22,831 bases of DNA. It comes from an uncultured Mycoplasmatota bacterium. GTDB lineage: Bacteria; Bacillota_I; Bacilli_A; RF39; UBA660. The stretch spans positions 1 to 22,831 of the forward strand of contig UQVR01000019.1 in NCBI GenBank assembly GCA_900544625.1, given 5' to 3'. Shown here piece by piece: positions 6,638-15,644 of this stretch. Under the pieces are notes generated by a model. That model made no database searches. It was not told the origin of the DNA and worked only from the letters and a program-made list of their open reading frames with translations. The position numbers and the translations under genes were made by a program. The first letter of the stretch is position 1, and the number at the start of each line of letters is the position of its first letter.

Positions 6638-7480
6638 TTATTTATTTCCTATTATTACTTTGCCATCTAAGTTACATATATAACAATTTGGTAATAATAA
6701 CTTTATTTCTTCAAGAATATTTTTATCATTTTCATATGTTCTACCTACTAAGATTCCTTCAATAAAATTTGCTGGTATTCCGAAGAGAATAGCACTTTCT
6801 CTATCTGTGAAAAAATCATCTTTATTTAATCTATCTTTAATAAACTTTTTGTAATAATACGGATTTACAAATTTTTTAACATTTTTATCATTTATGTTAT
6901 TTTGATTTAATATGTCATATTTTAATAAATTTTCCATATATTTATTATTATTATCAAATATAATGCCAATTTGAACAAGATTTTGAACTAAACTTGGCAT
7001 AAATCTTGCTTCTTTTGTTTGCTCTATAAACCATCTGAAACATTGATCTGTATCTATCACATTCATAATATTTTTCATTTCATTATATGGAATTACTGAA
7101 GTTTTTATTTTTTTACCATCAAAGTTTTTATATTCAATTGTGCCACCACTATAAAAATTAATATAATCTTTTAATAAGCAATCTTCTTTTAAATTCCAAA
7201 CTCCAACTGAACTTGGATATTTAGATAATCTGCCATATGTAAACCAACTAGATATTAATCCATCATCTAAGATACTTTTTAATCCTTCAATATTCTTATA
7301 TGTTCCATGTAATAAAGTTCCTTTTTTTAGTAAAACATTTTCACCGTTTTCAAATCTATTTTGTGATATATATTCACTATTCTTTGCATCATAATAATTT
7401 TCGATTTGTTCTAGCATTATCTTCTTTGGTTTTCCACTCAATTTTGATTTAACAATCTTTATGTACTCTTCTTTGTTCAT
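6638..7480 (-). CDS. Unknown protein with possible ADP-ribosyltransferase-like fold
   Basis: The protein has 280 residues and no signal peptide or membrane span. The segment GTLLHGTYKNIEGLKSILDDGLIS (His58-Gly-Thr) resembles the first NAD-binding strand of ADP-ribosyltransferases of the H-x-E group (PARP, KptA, DarT-like). Near the C-terminus ESAILFGIPANFIEGILVGR resembles the closing strand that supplies the acidic residue. This is pattern recognition only; the middle part matches nothing I know. The ribosome site AAAGGAA is 6 bases before ATG. It is the last gene of the MBOAT operon (48 bases after the 167-residue gene). Alternative: an unrelated lineage-specific protein. Confidence 0.45.
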   Translation of the reverse strand: MNKEEYIKIVKSKLSGKPKKIMLEQIENYYDAKNSEYISQNRFENGENVLLKKGTLLHGTYKNIEGLKSILDDGLISSWFTYGRLSKYPSSVGVWNLKEDCLLKDYINFYSGGTIEYKNFDGKKIKTSVIPYNEMKNIMNVIDTDQCFRWFIEQTKEARFMPSLVQNLVQIGIIFDNNNKYMENLLKYDILNQNNINDKNVKKFVNPYYYKKFIKDRLNKDDFFTDRESAILFGIPANFIEGILVGRTYENDKNILEEIKLLLPNCYICNLDGKVIIGNK

Positions 7481-7528
7481 TTATAATTCCTTTCATTATA
7501 TGTCTTACATTTACTTCAATATAATTAG

Positions 7529-8032
7529 TCATATCTTGTTATTTTTTCTTATTCTAACATTTTCTTTTGCTTGTCTAAACTTTTGAATTTCTCTATCAAT
7601 TATATACGCAGGTATGATAGATAATTCTAATTCATTACTTATTTTTTCACAAAAGAATGAATTAAGTATAATGTCTTCAGATACTTCTGTGTATTTACTT
7701 AGTCTTTCTTCATCCTTTAAAACACATAAACCTTTAGTAAATACATCATGATGTTTTATCATACTATTTTTATTCATAGCTATACAACTTGGAAGTAGCA
7801 TAATACTTTCTTCTTGTTCTATGATTTTAAAAATCCTTCCTGTTACAACATCAATACTATTACCAGATGTATTCATATCTTTTAACTTTTCTTTTAACTT
7901 TTCTATATAAAGTTCAAATGGTTCATCAATCATTGCCTTTATAAATACTTCTTGATTATCTTCATTTATAGTTTTTCTCCAGCAAACTATACCTTGCACA
8001 TTTAATACATAACCTTGCCATTTGTTTGTCAT
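7529..8032 (-). CDS. Unknown cytosolic protein, operon partner
   Basis: The protein has 167 residues, with an N-terminal beta-rich part (WQGYVLNVQGIVCW) and a basic C-terminus (VRIRKNNKI). There is no signal peptide, membrane segment or recognised motif. GGGAGG lies 6 bases before ATG, giving a strong start. It begins 14 bases after the SGNH gene and is followed after 48 bases by the ART-like gene, so it is very likely co-transcribed. The function is unknown. Confidence 0.55.
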   Translation of the reverse strand: MTNKWQGYVLNVQGIVCWRKTINEDNQEVFIKAMIDEPFELYIEKLKEKLKDMNTSGNSIDVVTGRIFKIIEQEESIMLLPSCIAMNKNSMIKHHDVFTKGLCVLKDEERLSKYTEVSEDIILNSFFCEKISNELELSIIPAYIIDREIQKFRQAKENVRIRKNNKI

Positions 8033-8046
8033 TTTTAACCTCCCTG

Positions 8047-8973
8047 TTATTTTGTAATTTTTTCTTCGTACATCTCTAAAGCCTTATTCCAAAGCTTATA
8101 GTTTTTATCATTACGATGGTCTGTAAGTAAATTTGTGTCTTTTAAAATATTACCCACAAATTCTGATGCTTTTATAGCACCATAATAATTTAAATGTCCG
8201 CCTTTATCTTTAGTATCTTTCTTCCAATCAATATTCAAATCATAATTATTTAAGTTTATATAAGTAAAATTATATTTTTTACTTAAATTAAATATTGCTT
8301 GGTCTTTTTGATAATTCCATGTATCTTGTGATGGTAAACCTATCATAATCAATTTAGAATTATATTCTTTTGCAAGCTCTACAAATTTTTCTAAGTATTC
8401 TATATTTGTTTCTAATAATTTATAATTCTTATCATTTTTTTTCATATAATTTTTTGGTTTACTTGGAATTGCTTTTTTATTTAATTTATATCCCTTTTGA
8501 ATGCTCATTATACCATATTCTGAAAATAAAATATTTTTCCAATTATTATGATAGTTTAATAAAGGCATTATATTTTTAAACATTCTTTCATACTTGATGT
8601 ACCATTTTCTTTTTCTAGTATCTCGAAAAAACATATTAGCACCAACTAAAACAACTTTTGGATGCTGACTTTCTAGAGCCACTTTATAATACTCGTATGC
8701 ATCTGGTAAAATAAAAGCAGCCTCTGCACAGTCAAATACTGTAAAACCAAATTTCTTATATATTTCCATTGGTATAATTGAAGAATAAACTAATGAATCT
8801 CCGACTACTATGGCATCTATAGAATCTTTTCTTTCACCTAATATTTCATATTGGGCGGTTTTAATTAATCCAAAATCTTTGATATTTTCTTTAGGTAGTA
8901 AAAGATAAGAAAATCCATAATATAAAAAGATAAATATAGCTATAAATAATACACTTTTTAATAAATTTTTCAT
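8047..8973 (-). CDS. Membrane-anchored SGNH/GDSL hydrolase-like acyltransferase partner
   Basis: The protein has 308 residues. A hydrophobic segment at residues 8-26 anchors it to the membrane with the catalytic part outside. GDS-LVYSS places the nucleophile at Ser60. DKGGHLNYYG supplies the Asp256/His260 pair, so a Ser-His-Asp triad is plausible. Pairs of an MBOAT protein and an extracytoplasmic SGNH protein (PatA/PatB, DltB/DltD, AlgI/AlgJ-X) move acyl groups, usually acetyl, across the membrane onto cell-wall or capsule sugars. This gene starts 9 bases after the MBOAT stop with a GGGAGG site, which supports such a pair. The acceptor polymer is not known. Confidence 0.75.
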   Translation of the reverse strand: MKNLLKSVLFIAIFIFLYYGFSYLLLPKENIKDFGLIKTAQYEILGERKDSIDAIVVGDSLVYSSIIPMEIYKKFGFTVFDCAEAAFILPDAYEYYKVALESQHPKVVLVGANMFFRDTRKRKWYIKYERMFKNIMPLLNYHNNWKNILFSEYGIMSIQKGYKLNKKAIPSKPKNYMKKNDKNYKLLETNIEYLEKFVELAKEYNSKLIMIGLPSQDTWNYQKDQAIFNLSKKYNFTYINLNNYDLNIDWKKDTKDKGGHLNYYGAIKASEFVGNILKDTNLLTDHRNDKNYKLWNKALEMYEEKITK

Positions 8974-8982
8974 ACTGCCTCC

Positions 8983-10560
8983 CTAAAAGTCCGCATACAT
9001 TGGGTCAACTGGATCATACCCTGGCCCAAAGGCTCCGAAAATAAGAATTGAGAATATCAATATATAATATATTGTCCATCTAACCGCAATTGGTTTTTGC
9101 AAGATTTTTTCTCTTATATTAATATTTTTTTCGTGCATTAGTCCAATTACAAATACAACAACTAGAGAAATTATAAGAATAAATAAATCGGGTAAATCTA
9201 ATCCTAAAGATGATAATTCTAAAGTATTGATGCTAAAATCTATAAATATTTTTTTTATCATAGCGAATGCTTGATCTACTGTACTTGAATTAAATATAAG
9301 TTCTCCGATTATTACTAAAAATGTTGTTTTTAATATTTGTAAAACATGTAATACTTTAGATTTAGAAATATTTAATTTAACATACAATTTGTTAAATTCT
9401 GGTCTTGTAATATTGCCAATTGATATCATGATAAAGTGATATAAGCCAAATAAAATATATGTCCATCCTGCCCCATGCCATAAGCCATTAAGTAGCCAAA
9501 CTACTAAAAGGGCTATTGTTCCACTTAATAATGGTCCATAATGATTACCTAAATATTTTTTTAGTTTTAGCGTTAAACTTTTCATTGGTTTTGATAAAGA
9601 GATTGGATAGTAAATATAATCTCTAAACCAAGTACCTAAGCTAATATGCCATCTAGTCCAAAACTCTGAAACATTTTTACTAAAAAGCGGTTGTTTGAAG
9701 TTTTCAGGAACACGTACTTTAAAAATATCACCAATACCTAGTACAACATCCATGGCTCCAGAAAAATCCATATATAACATTATTGTGTAGCATAGCGCTC
9801 CTAAAAATATAACTGGGCCTGAAAAAGATTCATATCCCGCAAATACTGTTTTTACTAAAATATTTAATCTATCTGCTATGATTATTTTTTTAAATAATCC
9901 CCATAATACTCTTTGTAATCCATAACATAAACTATCATATGTTATCTTTTCTCCTTGATACAAATCTTTGGCAGTATCACTGTATCTTGCAATTGGGCCT
10001 TCCATAATGCTTGGAAAAAACGACATAAATAGAGCAACACGAATATAATTTTTATCTGCTTCGATTTTACCACTGTAACAATCAAACAAATAAGATAATG
10101 CTTGTAATGTATAAAATGATATTCCTATCGGAGAAATTAGTTTTATTATACTAAATTCATAACCCACATTAAATAAATTTAATATATAATTTGTATTAAT
10201 TGTAAAAAACTTTAGATACTTAAAAACAAATAAAAATGATACATTAATTAATAAACATAGTATTAATACCAATTTCTTTTTATTTTTATACTTATTTTTT
10301 ATTTCTTTTTTATCTTCTTCTTTAGTCTCTTTTAAAATTTCTTTTTTCTTGTTTTCAATTTTAGATATTATTATGGCTGATATGTATATCGTAGTTATTG
10401 TTAAAAGCAAAAATATTAATAAATATTTACTTAATAATGCAAAAAATAACCAACTAAATATAAGCAATGCTATTGGTCTAATCTTTTTAGGAAATAAATT
10501 ATAAAATACTACAACAATTAAAAACAATAAATTGTAATATCTATTTAAAATATCATGCAT
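8983..10560 (-). CDS. MBOAT-family O-acyltransferase (AlgI/PatA-like)
   Basis: A polytopic membrane protein of 525 residues with about ten or more hydrophobic segments and one charged cytoplasmic stretch near residues 68-96. MBOAT hallmarks are MEGPIARYSD (186-195), EFWTRWHISLGTWFRDYIYYP with H305, and the catalytic-site motif NGLWHGAGWTYILFG with H362. It would carry acyl groups to the outer face for the SGNH partner encoded next. AAGGAG is 9 bases before ATG. It is the first gene of a four-gene operon ending at the ileS promoter. AlgI-like polysaccharide O-acetylation is the best guess; DltB is less likely because no dltA, dltC or dltD-type gene is nearby. Confidence 0.9.
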   Translation of the reverse strand: MHDILNRYYNLLFLIVVVFYNLFPKKIRPIALLIFSWLFFALLSKYLLIFLLLTITTIYISAIIISKIENKKKEILKETKEEDKKEIKNKYKNKKKLVLILCLLINVSFLFVFKYLKFFTINTNYILNLFNVGYEFSIIKLISPIGISFYTLQALSYLFDCYSGKIEADKNYIRVALFMSFFPSIMEGPIARYSDTAKDLYQGEKITYDSLCYGLQRVLWGLFKKIIIADRLNILVKTVFAGYESFSGPVIFLGALCYTIMLYMDFSGAMDVVLGIGDIFKVRVPENFKQPLFSKNVSEFWTRWHISLGTWFRDYIYYPISLSKPMKSLTLKLKKYLGNHYGPLLSGTIALLVVWLLNGLWHGAGWTYILFGLYHFIMISIGNITRPEFNKLYVKLNISKSKVLHVLQILKTTFLVIIGELIFNSSTVDQAFAMIKKIFIDFSINTLELSSLGLDLPDLFILIISLVVVFVIGLMHEKNINIREKILQKPIAVRWTIYYILIFSILIFGAFGPGYDPVDPMYADF

Positions 10561-10599
10561 ATAAACTTACTCCTTTTCTTTGTTTTTTCGTGTAAACTA

Positions 10600-10628
10600 A
10601 TTATATCATGAAAAGTATATTTTTACTA
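10600..10628 (-). promoter_or_regulatory. Promoter of the MBOAT operon
   Basis: A perfect TATAAT (10605-10600) with an upstream TG (extended -10). The -35 position, TAGTAA (10628-10623), matches poorly. It lies just past the serpin terminator. Confidence 0.5.
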
Positions 10629-10629
10629 G

Positions 10630-10656
10630 AAAAAAAGATAATGCTCTCACATTATC
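10630..10656 (-). terminator. Terminator of the polA-mutM-serpin operon
   Basis: GATAATG-TGAGAG-CATTATC, a perfect 7-bp stem, followed by seven T on the minus strand. The serpin stop codon (10654-10652) lies within the 5' arm, so there is no 3' untranslated space. Confidence 0.9.
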
Positions 10657-12217
10657 TACATGTACCAGATTCACTATACTCTGTTGGTTCATATACAGAA
10701 CCCATAAACCATACTTCTTTACTATTTTTGTCTCTTAATATAAACATAAAAGGTAGGTCAAATGTTATATCAATTTCTTCTACAGGAACTTCATACAAAT
10801 AATCAAATCCACAATTTGTATCACCTGCTCCACCACCTTCAGTAGCAGCGGCTGCTTTTATACCTTCATTAGAAAAATCTATATTTGCTTTGTGTAAAAT
10901 TTCACTTATATAAGCATCTTTATTTGTTAAATTATTTAACGAAGCATAACTAGGCTCAAAAACACTTTTAATTCCTAAGTCTTTTAGATTATTTTTTAAA
11001 TCTAGTTCATAAACAAATTTATATAAAGGTATTAATCCCTTAATTCTAGTTATTTTACCTTTTTCAAAATTATTAAGTTCTATTGTTTTTAACTTAGAAA
11101 TATAATCGTTTAGCTCATCTTTATTTATATTATCAATAAATTTATCTAAAGATGTTTTTTTGGGCATAAATGCAATATATTCTAAAGAAAGACCATTATA
11201 TTCTTTCAAATCTTTTTGAAAGACTTTTATATCATCATCTATATAAAATGAATAATCCGTTGATGTTGCAACATCTTTATAATTTTTATCTATTTCTTTT
11301 ATATAATGATCAAGATAGGAATTTGTACTTTCATATGTTCCTTGATTACATTCATCTTTTAAAACCCATTCTTCATATGCCTCCCCGACTGTCTTTCTAA
11401 TATTTTGTTCCCCAAGTTCTCCCAGGATATCATAGTTATTAATTGATGAACCAATTTCTATAGCTTTGACATCCGTTTTATTGTTAAATTTTAATTTACT
11501 ATAAATATCACACATAATCGGACCTATGTACATTCCGTATTCTTCATGAGCATAGCTAACACTAAAGTCAGTGCCATCATATGAATGATCTTGATCAAAA
11601 AATTCTTTACCACTAACTGGTTGTAAAACATTTTTCCATTCCATATCAATTGCCAAAGCATTTATAAGTAAAAAGTCTAGACCATCGGTATCATCAAGTA
11701 AATTATCAATTAATCCTAAAGTTTTATTTTTTACCCATTTATTAATATTATTAGCACTTTCAAAAGAGTCATAAATAATTTGGGCATTATAATTATTTTT
11801 TATTAAATTTATATAAGTATCTTTTATGCTCTTTTTATATGAATCTTTTATAAACATGGCATTAGCTAGTGATAAATTTTGGCTATTTTCATATTTTTTT
11901 GCTTCAAAGTTACCAAGTATATTGGCAATTTCTGTGTGTGTTTGATTGGTTGATGCATCACTTAACATACTTAAAGCATATTTTATTGACAAAGGACTAT
12001 AAATTACATTTTTATTTTTGTTATTACTTTGTAAAAAATATAAATCAAAAGCATCTAGTGCATTGTCATTAATTTTATATACAGAAAAATTATTTGTTAT
12101 ATCTAAATCATTTGTTTTCCTTTTATTTTTTAGTATTACTAAAGTTATTATGCTTATTAATAATAAGATTATTATTATACTTATTATAATTATTACTTTC
12201 TTTTTATTCTTTTTCAT
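10652..12217 (-). CDS. Membrane-anchored serpin (serine protease inhibitor)
   Basis: The protein has 521 residues, longer than the usual 380-400. A basic start and hydrophobic segment (about 8-30) form an N-terminal anchor, with the serpin body outside. Serpin features: VIYSPLSIKYALSML (71-85), LINALAIDMEWKN (184-196), the hinge EGIKAAAAT (451-459) that permits loop insertion, and the C-terminal block FDLPFMFIL...VWFMGSVYEP (486-511). The reactive loop after the hinge is Gly-rich (EGGGAGDTNCG) and about 11 residues longer than in alpha-1-antitrypsin, so P1 cannot be fixed. An insertion of uncertain role lies around 205-320. It starts 9 bases after mutM, whose TAA overlaps the AAGGAG site. Gut bacterial serpins inhibit host or microbial serine proteases; that role here is inference. 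Confidence 0.92.
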   Translation of the reverse strand: MKKNKKKVIIIISIIIILLLISIITLVILKNKRKTNDLDITNNFSVYKINDNALDAFDLYFLQSNNKNKNVIYSPLSIKYALSMLSDASTNQTHTEIANILGNFEAKKYENSQNLSLANAMFIKDSYKKSIKDTYINLIKNNYNAQIIYDSFESANNINKWVKNKTLGLIDNLLDDTDGLDFLLINALAIDMEWKNVLQPVSGKEFFDQDHSYDGTDFSVSYAHEEYGMYIGPIMCDIYSKLKFNNKTDVKAIEIGSSINNYDILGELGEQNIRKTVGEAYEEWVLKDECNQGTYESTNSYLDHYIKEIDKNYKDVATSTDYSFYIDDDIKVFQKDLKEYNGLSLEYIAFMPKKTSLDKFIDNINKDELNDYISKLKTIELNNFEKGKITRIKGLIPLYKFVYELDLKNNLKDLGIKSVFEPSYASLNNLTNKDAYISEILHKANIDFSNEGIKAAAATEGGGAGDTNCGFDYLYEVPVEEIDITFDLPFMFILRDKNSKEVWFMGSVYEPTEYSESGTCR

Positions 12218-12226
12218 ATCGACTCC

Positions 12227-13045
12227 TTATTTTTGACATTTTGGACAGAAGTAAGTACTTCTTCCACCAATTTTAATATTTTCTATTAAAGTATTACATA
12301 TTTTACATGGCTCGTGTTCTTTTTTGTGAACCATTAAGTGACTTTGAAATCTTCCAGTTACTCCGAGGGATGAAGTATAACTTTTAATAGTCGTTCCTCC
12401 ATTTTCTATTGCTTCATTTATTATTTTTATAGAAGAATTTACAATACTTTGACATTCATCTAAACTAATATTGCAACCTAATCTTTGAGGATTTATTCTA
12501 GATGCAAATAATACTTCATTAGCATATATATTACCTAATCCACTAATTATAGTTTGGTCTAATAAGAGTGTTTTTATTGGTATTTTTTTATTATGAATAC
12601 GTTCATACAAATAATTCTTATTTAAATCTTTACTATTTGCTTCAATACCTTGTTTTTTTATTGCTTCAACATTATTTATATCACTCTTTTTTACTAAATT
12701 CATTCTTCCAAATTTTCTAGTATCATGATATCTTAAGTCAGTATGATCTTCAAAAGATATAATTATATGTTCATGCTTTACTATTTCTTCATCACTATTT
12801 TTAACAAAGAACTTTCCTTCCATTCTTAAATGACTAAGCAAATAATAATCTTCTAGATCAAACATTAACCATTTACCTCTTCTATCTATATCTATTATTT
12901 GTCTTCCCTGTAATATCTTTCTAAAATCACTAATATTACTTTCAATAATTTTAGGATAAATAATTTTTACATCAACTATTTTTTTATTTAAAATCAATCT
13001 TTTTAATGTATTTCTTACTGTTTCTACTTCTGCTATTTCTGGCAT
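12227..13045 (-). CDS. mutM: Formamidopyrimidine-DNA glycosylase
   Basis: This base-excision enzyme removes 8-oxoguanine and formamidopyrimidines and nicks the site. The 272-residue length is normal. The N-terminal Pro2-Glu3 catalytic pair is present after Met removal (MPEIAEVET; the second block is usually LPEVET). Lys58 (RRGKWL), Arg110 (DTRKFGR), the helix-two-turn-helix SGLGNIYANEVLF (168-180) and the zinc finger C247-C250/C267-C270 with Arg262 are all in place. The start lies 9 bases after the polA stop, whose TGA overlaps the GAGG ribosome site, so translation is coupled. polA-mutM adjacency is common in Bacilli, where coaE often comes next; here a serpin does. Confidence 0.96.
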   Translation of the reverse strand: MPEIAEVETVRNTLKRLILNKKIVDVKIIYPKIIESNISDFRKILQGRQIIDIDRRGKWLMFDLEDYYLLSHLRMEGKFFVKNSDEEIVKHEHIIISFEDHTDLRYHDTRKFGRMNLVKKSDINNVEAIKKQGIEANSKDLNKNYLYERIHNKKIPIKTLLLDQTIISGLGNIYANEVLFASRINPQRLGCNISLDECQSIVNSSIKIINEAIENGGTTIKSYTSSLGVTGRFQSHLMVHKKEHEPCKICNTLIENIKIGGRSTYFCPKCQK

Positions 13046-13054
13046 TTTTACACC

Positions 13055-15610
13055 TCACTTTGCTTCATACCAATTAGTTCCTGTGTCTATTTCCACTTTT
13101 AGTGGCACTTCTAATTTACACACCTGTTCCATTTCTTCTTTAATAATTTTTTTAATCAAATCTAGTTCACTATTTTTGCAATCTACAATTATTTCATCAT
13201 GTACTTGAAGCAAAATTTTACTAGTTATACCAATTTCTTTAAACTTGTTATAAACATTAATCATAGCTAGTTTCATAATATCTGCACTTGAGCCTTGTAT
13301 TGGAGTATTCATAGCCATTCTTTCTCCCATCTGACGAATTAAATAGTTGGGATTATTTATTTCTTCAATTATTCTTTTACGTCCAAACATTGTTGTTACA
13401 CCACCGGTAGTCTTAGCCTCTTCGATTGATTTATCAGTATAATTTTTTACCTCTGGATATAATTCATGAAATTTATTAATGAATTCATCAGCGTCTTTTT
13501 TAGATATATGGAGATTTTCTCCAAGACCAAAGCCACTTATTCCATAAATAATACCAAATATTACAGCTTTAGCACATCTACGCATATTTTTAGTTACGGC
13601 TTCTTCAGGAACACCGAATACTTCACTAGCTACATGGGTATGAATATCTTCATCATTATTAAATGCTTCAATTAAACTAGGACATTTTGATAATGAGGCC
13701 ATAACTCTTAGTTCTACTTGACTATAATCAGCACTTAATAACAAATCATTTTCAGGTAAGAATGCTTTTCTTATTTTTCTTCCTAGTTCTTCTCGTACTG
13801 GTATATTTTGTAAATTTGGCTCTGTTGATGACAATCTTCCCGTTCTTGTTAAAGTTTGTTTGTAGATTGTATGAATTTTTCCATCACTTAATATGTAATT
13901 AGCAAGGCCTTCAATATATGTGCTTTTTAATTTTGCCAAATTTCTATATTCTAGTATTTTTTCAACAATTGGATGTTTATCAACCAATTTTTCTAATACT
14001 TTGACATCTGTTTTATATCCAGTTTTATTTTTCTTTCCTTTAGCTATTTCTAATTTATCAAATAATATTTCTCCGAGTTGTTTTGGACTACCTATATTAA
14101 AAGTACAACCTGCTAGTTCGTAGATTTCTTTGGTTATTAAATCTAATTTTACTTCAAGGTCTAAAGACATATCTTTTAATATGCTATTGTCACAAATAAT
14201 TCCTGTGTTTTCCATATCTGCTAGAACATTTACTAAAGGAAGTTCTATATTTAAGTATAAATTTAGGGATTCACTAGATGCTAATTTATTTTTATAATCA
14301 CTTCTTTTATTAAATAGATATCTACTTCTTTTAACAAGTTCAGTTTCTAAATTAGAAAAATTATTTTTCTTCATGTTTTCATAATAAGCAAAATCATTTC
14401 CATCTTGATTAGCTAAATATGCAAGGTCATCTTTTATATTTAGATTTAATAAATACGCCATTATCATAATGTCATCAACAAAATTAATATTAACTTTTGT
14501 ATTACAAATAATCTTTTTGGCATCATATGTAATTATATTTTTATCTTTTATCTTGTTTAAAATTGTAATAACATTATCTTTTTCTATAAAATAATTATTA
14601 TCTTTATCACTAATCGACATGCCTACGATATTTGCTATATGATAATTTTCATTATCTAACATTAATTCAATTGCTAAATCTTCACTTAAATCTTTGGAAT
14701 TTAGATCTGTGACTGTTTGAAAATCTAATTTTTCTTCTTTTTTTACTTCAGTCATATTTTTTAAAAATGAGAAAAATTCTAGTTCTTTATATAGATTGAT
14801 TAGTTCTTCATTATTATCGGGTTCATATTTTAAATCTTCTAAGATAATATTTAATGGTACGTCGCGGTATATGGTAGCAATTTTTTTACTTATAAAAGCC
14901 ATTTCTTTATCAGCTTCTAGTTTTTCTTTGGTTTTCCCTTTAATTTCATCTATATTATCATAAATATTTTCTAAAGATTTATACTCTTGTAATAATTTTA
15001 AAGCTGTTTTTTCCCCGATTCCTTTTACTCCAGGGATATTGTCAGATGAATCTCCCATTAAAGCTTTTAAATCAATCATTCTTATTGGTTCAATACCATA
15101 ATCTGCTACAAAAGTTTTATGATTATATCTAATAAATCCTGTTTGCTTTAATAGTTTAACTTCGGTTTCATCACTTATTAATTGAAGTAAGTCTTTATCA
15201 CTAGATACAATCACTGATGCAAAATCTTTATCATTTTCAGTCATTTTAACAATTGTACCTACGATATCATCAGCCTCATATGGGGCAAGTTCAAAGTGTT
15301 TGATTCCCATTTTATCTAAAATTTCCCGTGCTATAGGCATTTGAATTTTTAATTCTTCTGGAGTATCTATTCTTCCTTCTTTATAAAAATCATATTCTTC
15401 TTTTCTAAAGTTTTTTCCTATATCGAATGCTACGGCCATATATGAAGGTTTTTCTTCAGCGATTATTTTGTTAATCATTCCTACAAAGCCAAATAAGGCG
15501 TTTGTGGGAACGCCTTTAGAATTTTTCATCATATTTCCTGTATACGCTGTAGCATAATAACTTCTAAACATCAAATTATTACCATCTACTAATATCAACT
15601 TTTTAACCAT
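13055..15610 (-). CDS. polA: DNA polymerase I
   Basis: Replication and repair polymerase that removes RNA primers. The protein has 851 residues. The 5'-nuclease domain is at about 1-290 (VDGNNLMFRSYYA, YEADDIVGT 111-119, SSDKDLLQL, GDSSDNIPGVKGIGEKTA 186-203). The polymerase domain carries motif A LLSADYSQVELRV (D628), motif B RRCAKAVIFGIIYG (677-690) and motif C QVHDEII (D805, E806). The middle region (about 300-450) lacks the acidic metal ligands of a 3'-5' exonuclease: the usual DTE position reads like AIELMLDN. Proofreading is probably absent, as in Bacillus PolA. AAGGTGAT lies 6 bases before ATG. The large sigma gene ends 34 bases upstream with no terminator seen, so they may share a transcript. 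Confidence 0.97.
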   Translation of the reverse strand: MVKKLILVDGNNLMFRSYYATAYTGNMMKNSKGVPTNALFGFVGMINKIIAEEKPSYMAVAFDIGKNFRKEEYDFYKEGRIDTPEELKIQMPIAREILDKMGIKHFELAPYEADDIVGTIVKMTENDKDFASVIVSSDKDLLQLISDETEVKLLKQTGFIRYNHKTFVADYGIEPIRMIDLKALMGDSSDNIPGVKGIGEKTALKLLQEYKSLENIYDNIDEIKGKTKEKLEADKEMAFISKKIATIYRDVPLNIILEDLKYEPDNNEELINLYKELEFFSFLKNMTEVKKEEKLDFQTVTDLNSKDLSEDLAIELMLDNENYHIANIVGMSISDKDNNYFIEKDNVITILNKIKDKNIITYDAKKIICNTKVNINFVDDIMIMAYLLNLNIKDDLAYLANQDGNDFAYYENMKKNNFSNLETELVKRSRYLFNKRSDYKNKLASSESLNLYLNIELPLVNVLADMENTGIICDNSILKDMSLDLEVKLDLITKEIYELAGCTFNIGSPKQLGEILFDKLEIAKGKKNKTGYKTDVKVLEKLVDKHPIVEKILEYRNLAKLKSTYIEGLANYILSDGKIHTIYKQTLTRTGRLSSTEPNLQNIPVREELGRKIRKAFLPENDLLLSADYSQVELRVMASLSKCPSLIEAFNNDEDIHTHVASEVFGVPEEAVTKNMRRCAKAVIFGIIYGISGFGLGENLHISKKDADEFINKFHELYPEVKNYTDKSIEEAKTTGGVTTMFGRKRIIEEINNPNYLIRQMGERMAMNTPIQGSSADIMKLAMINVYNKFKEIGITSKILLQVHDEIIVDCKNSELDLIKKIIKEEMEQVCKLEVPLKVEIDTGTNWYEAK

Positions 15611-15644
15611 AAATGTATCACCTTATATATAGTATAACATGAAT

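Noticed and set aside
13055..15610. Degenerate exonuclease region of PolA as a novelty
   Set aside because: Loss of the 3'-5' exonuclease residues is well known in Bacillus-type PolA.
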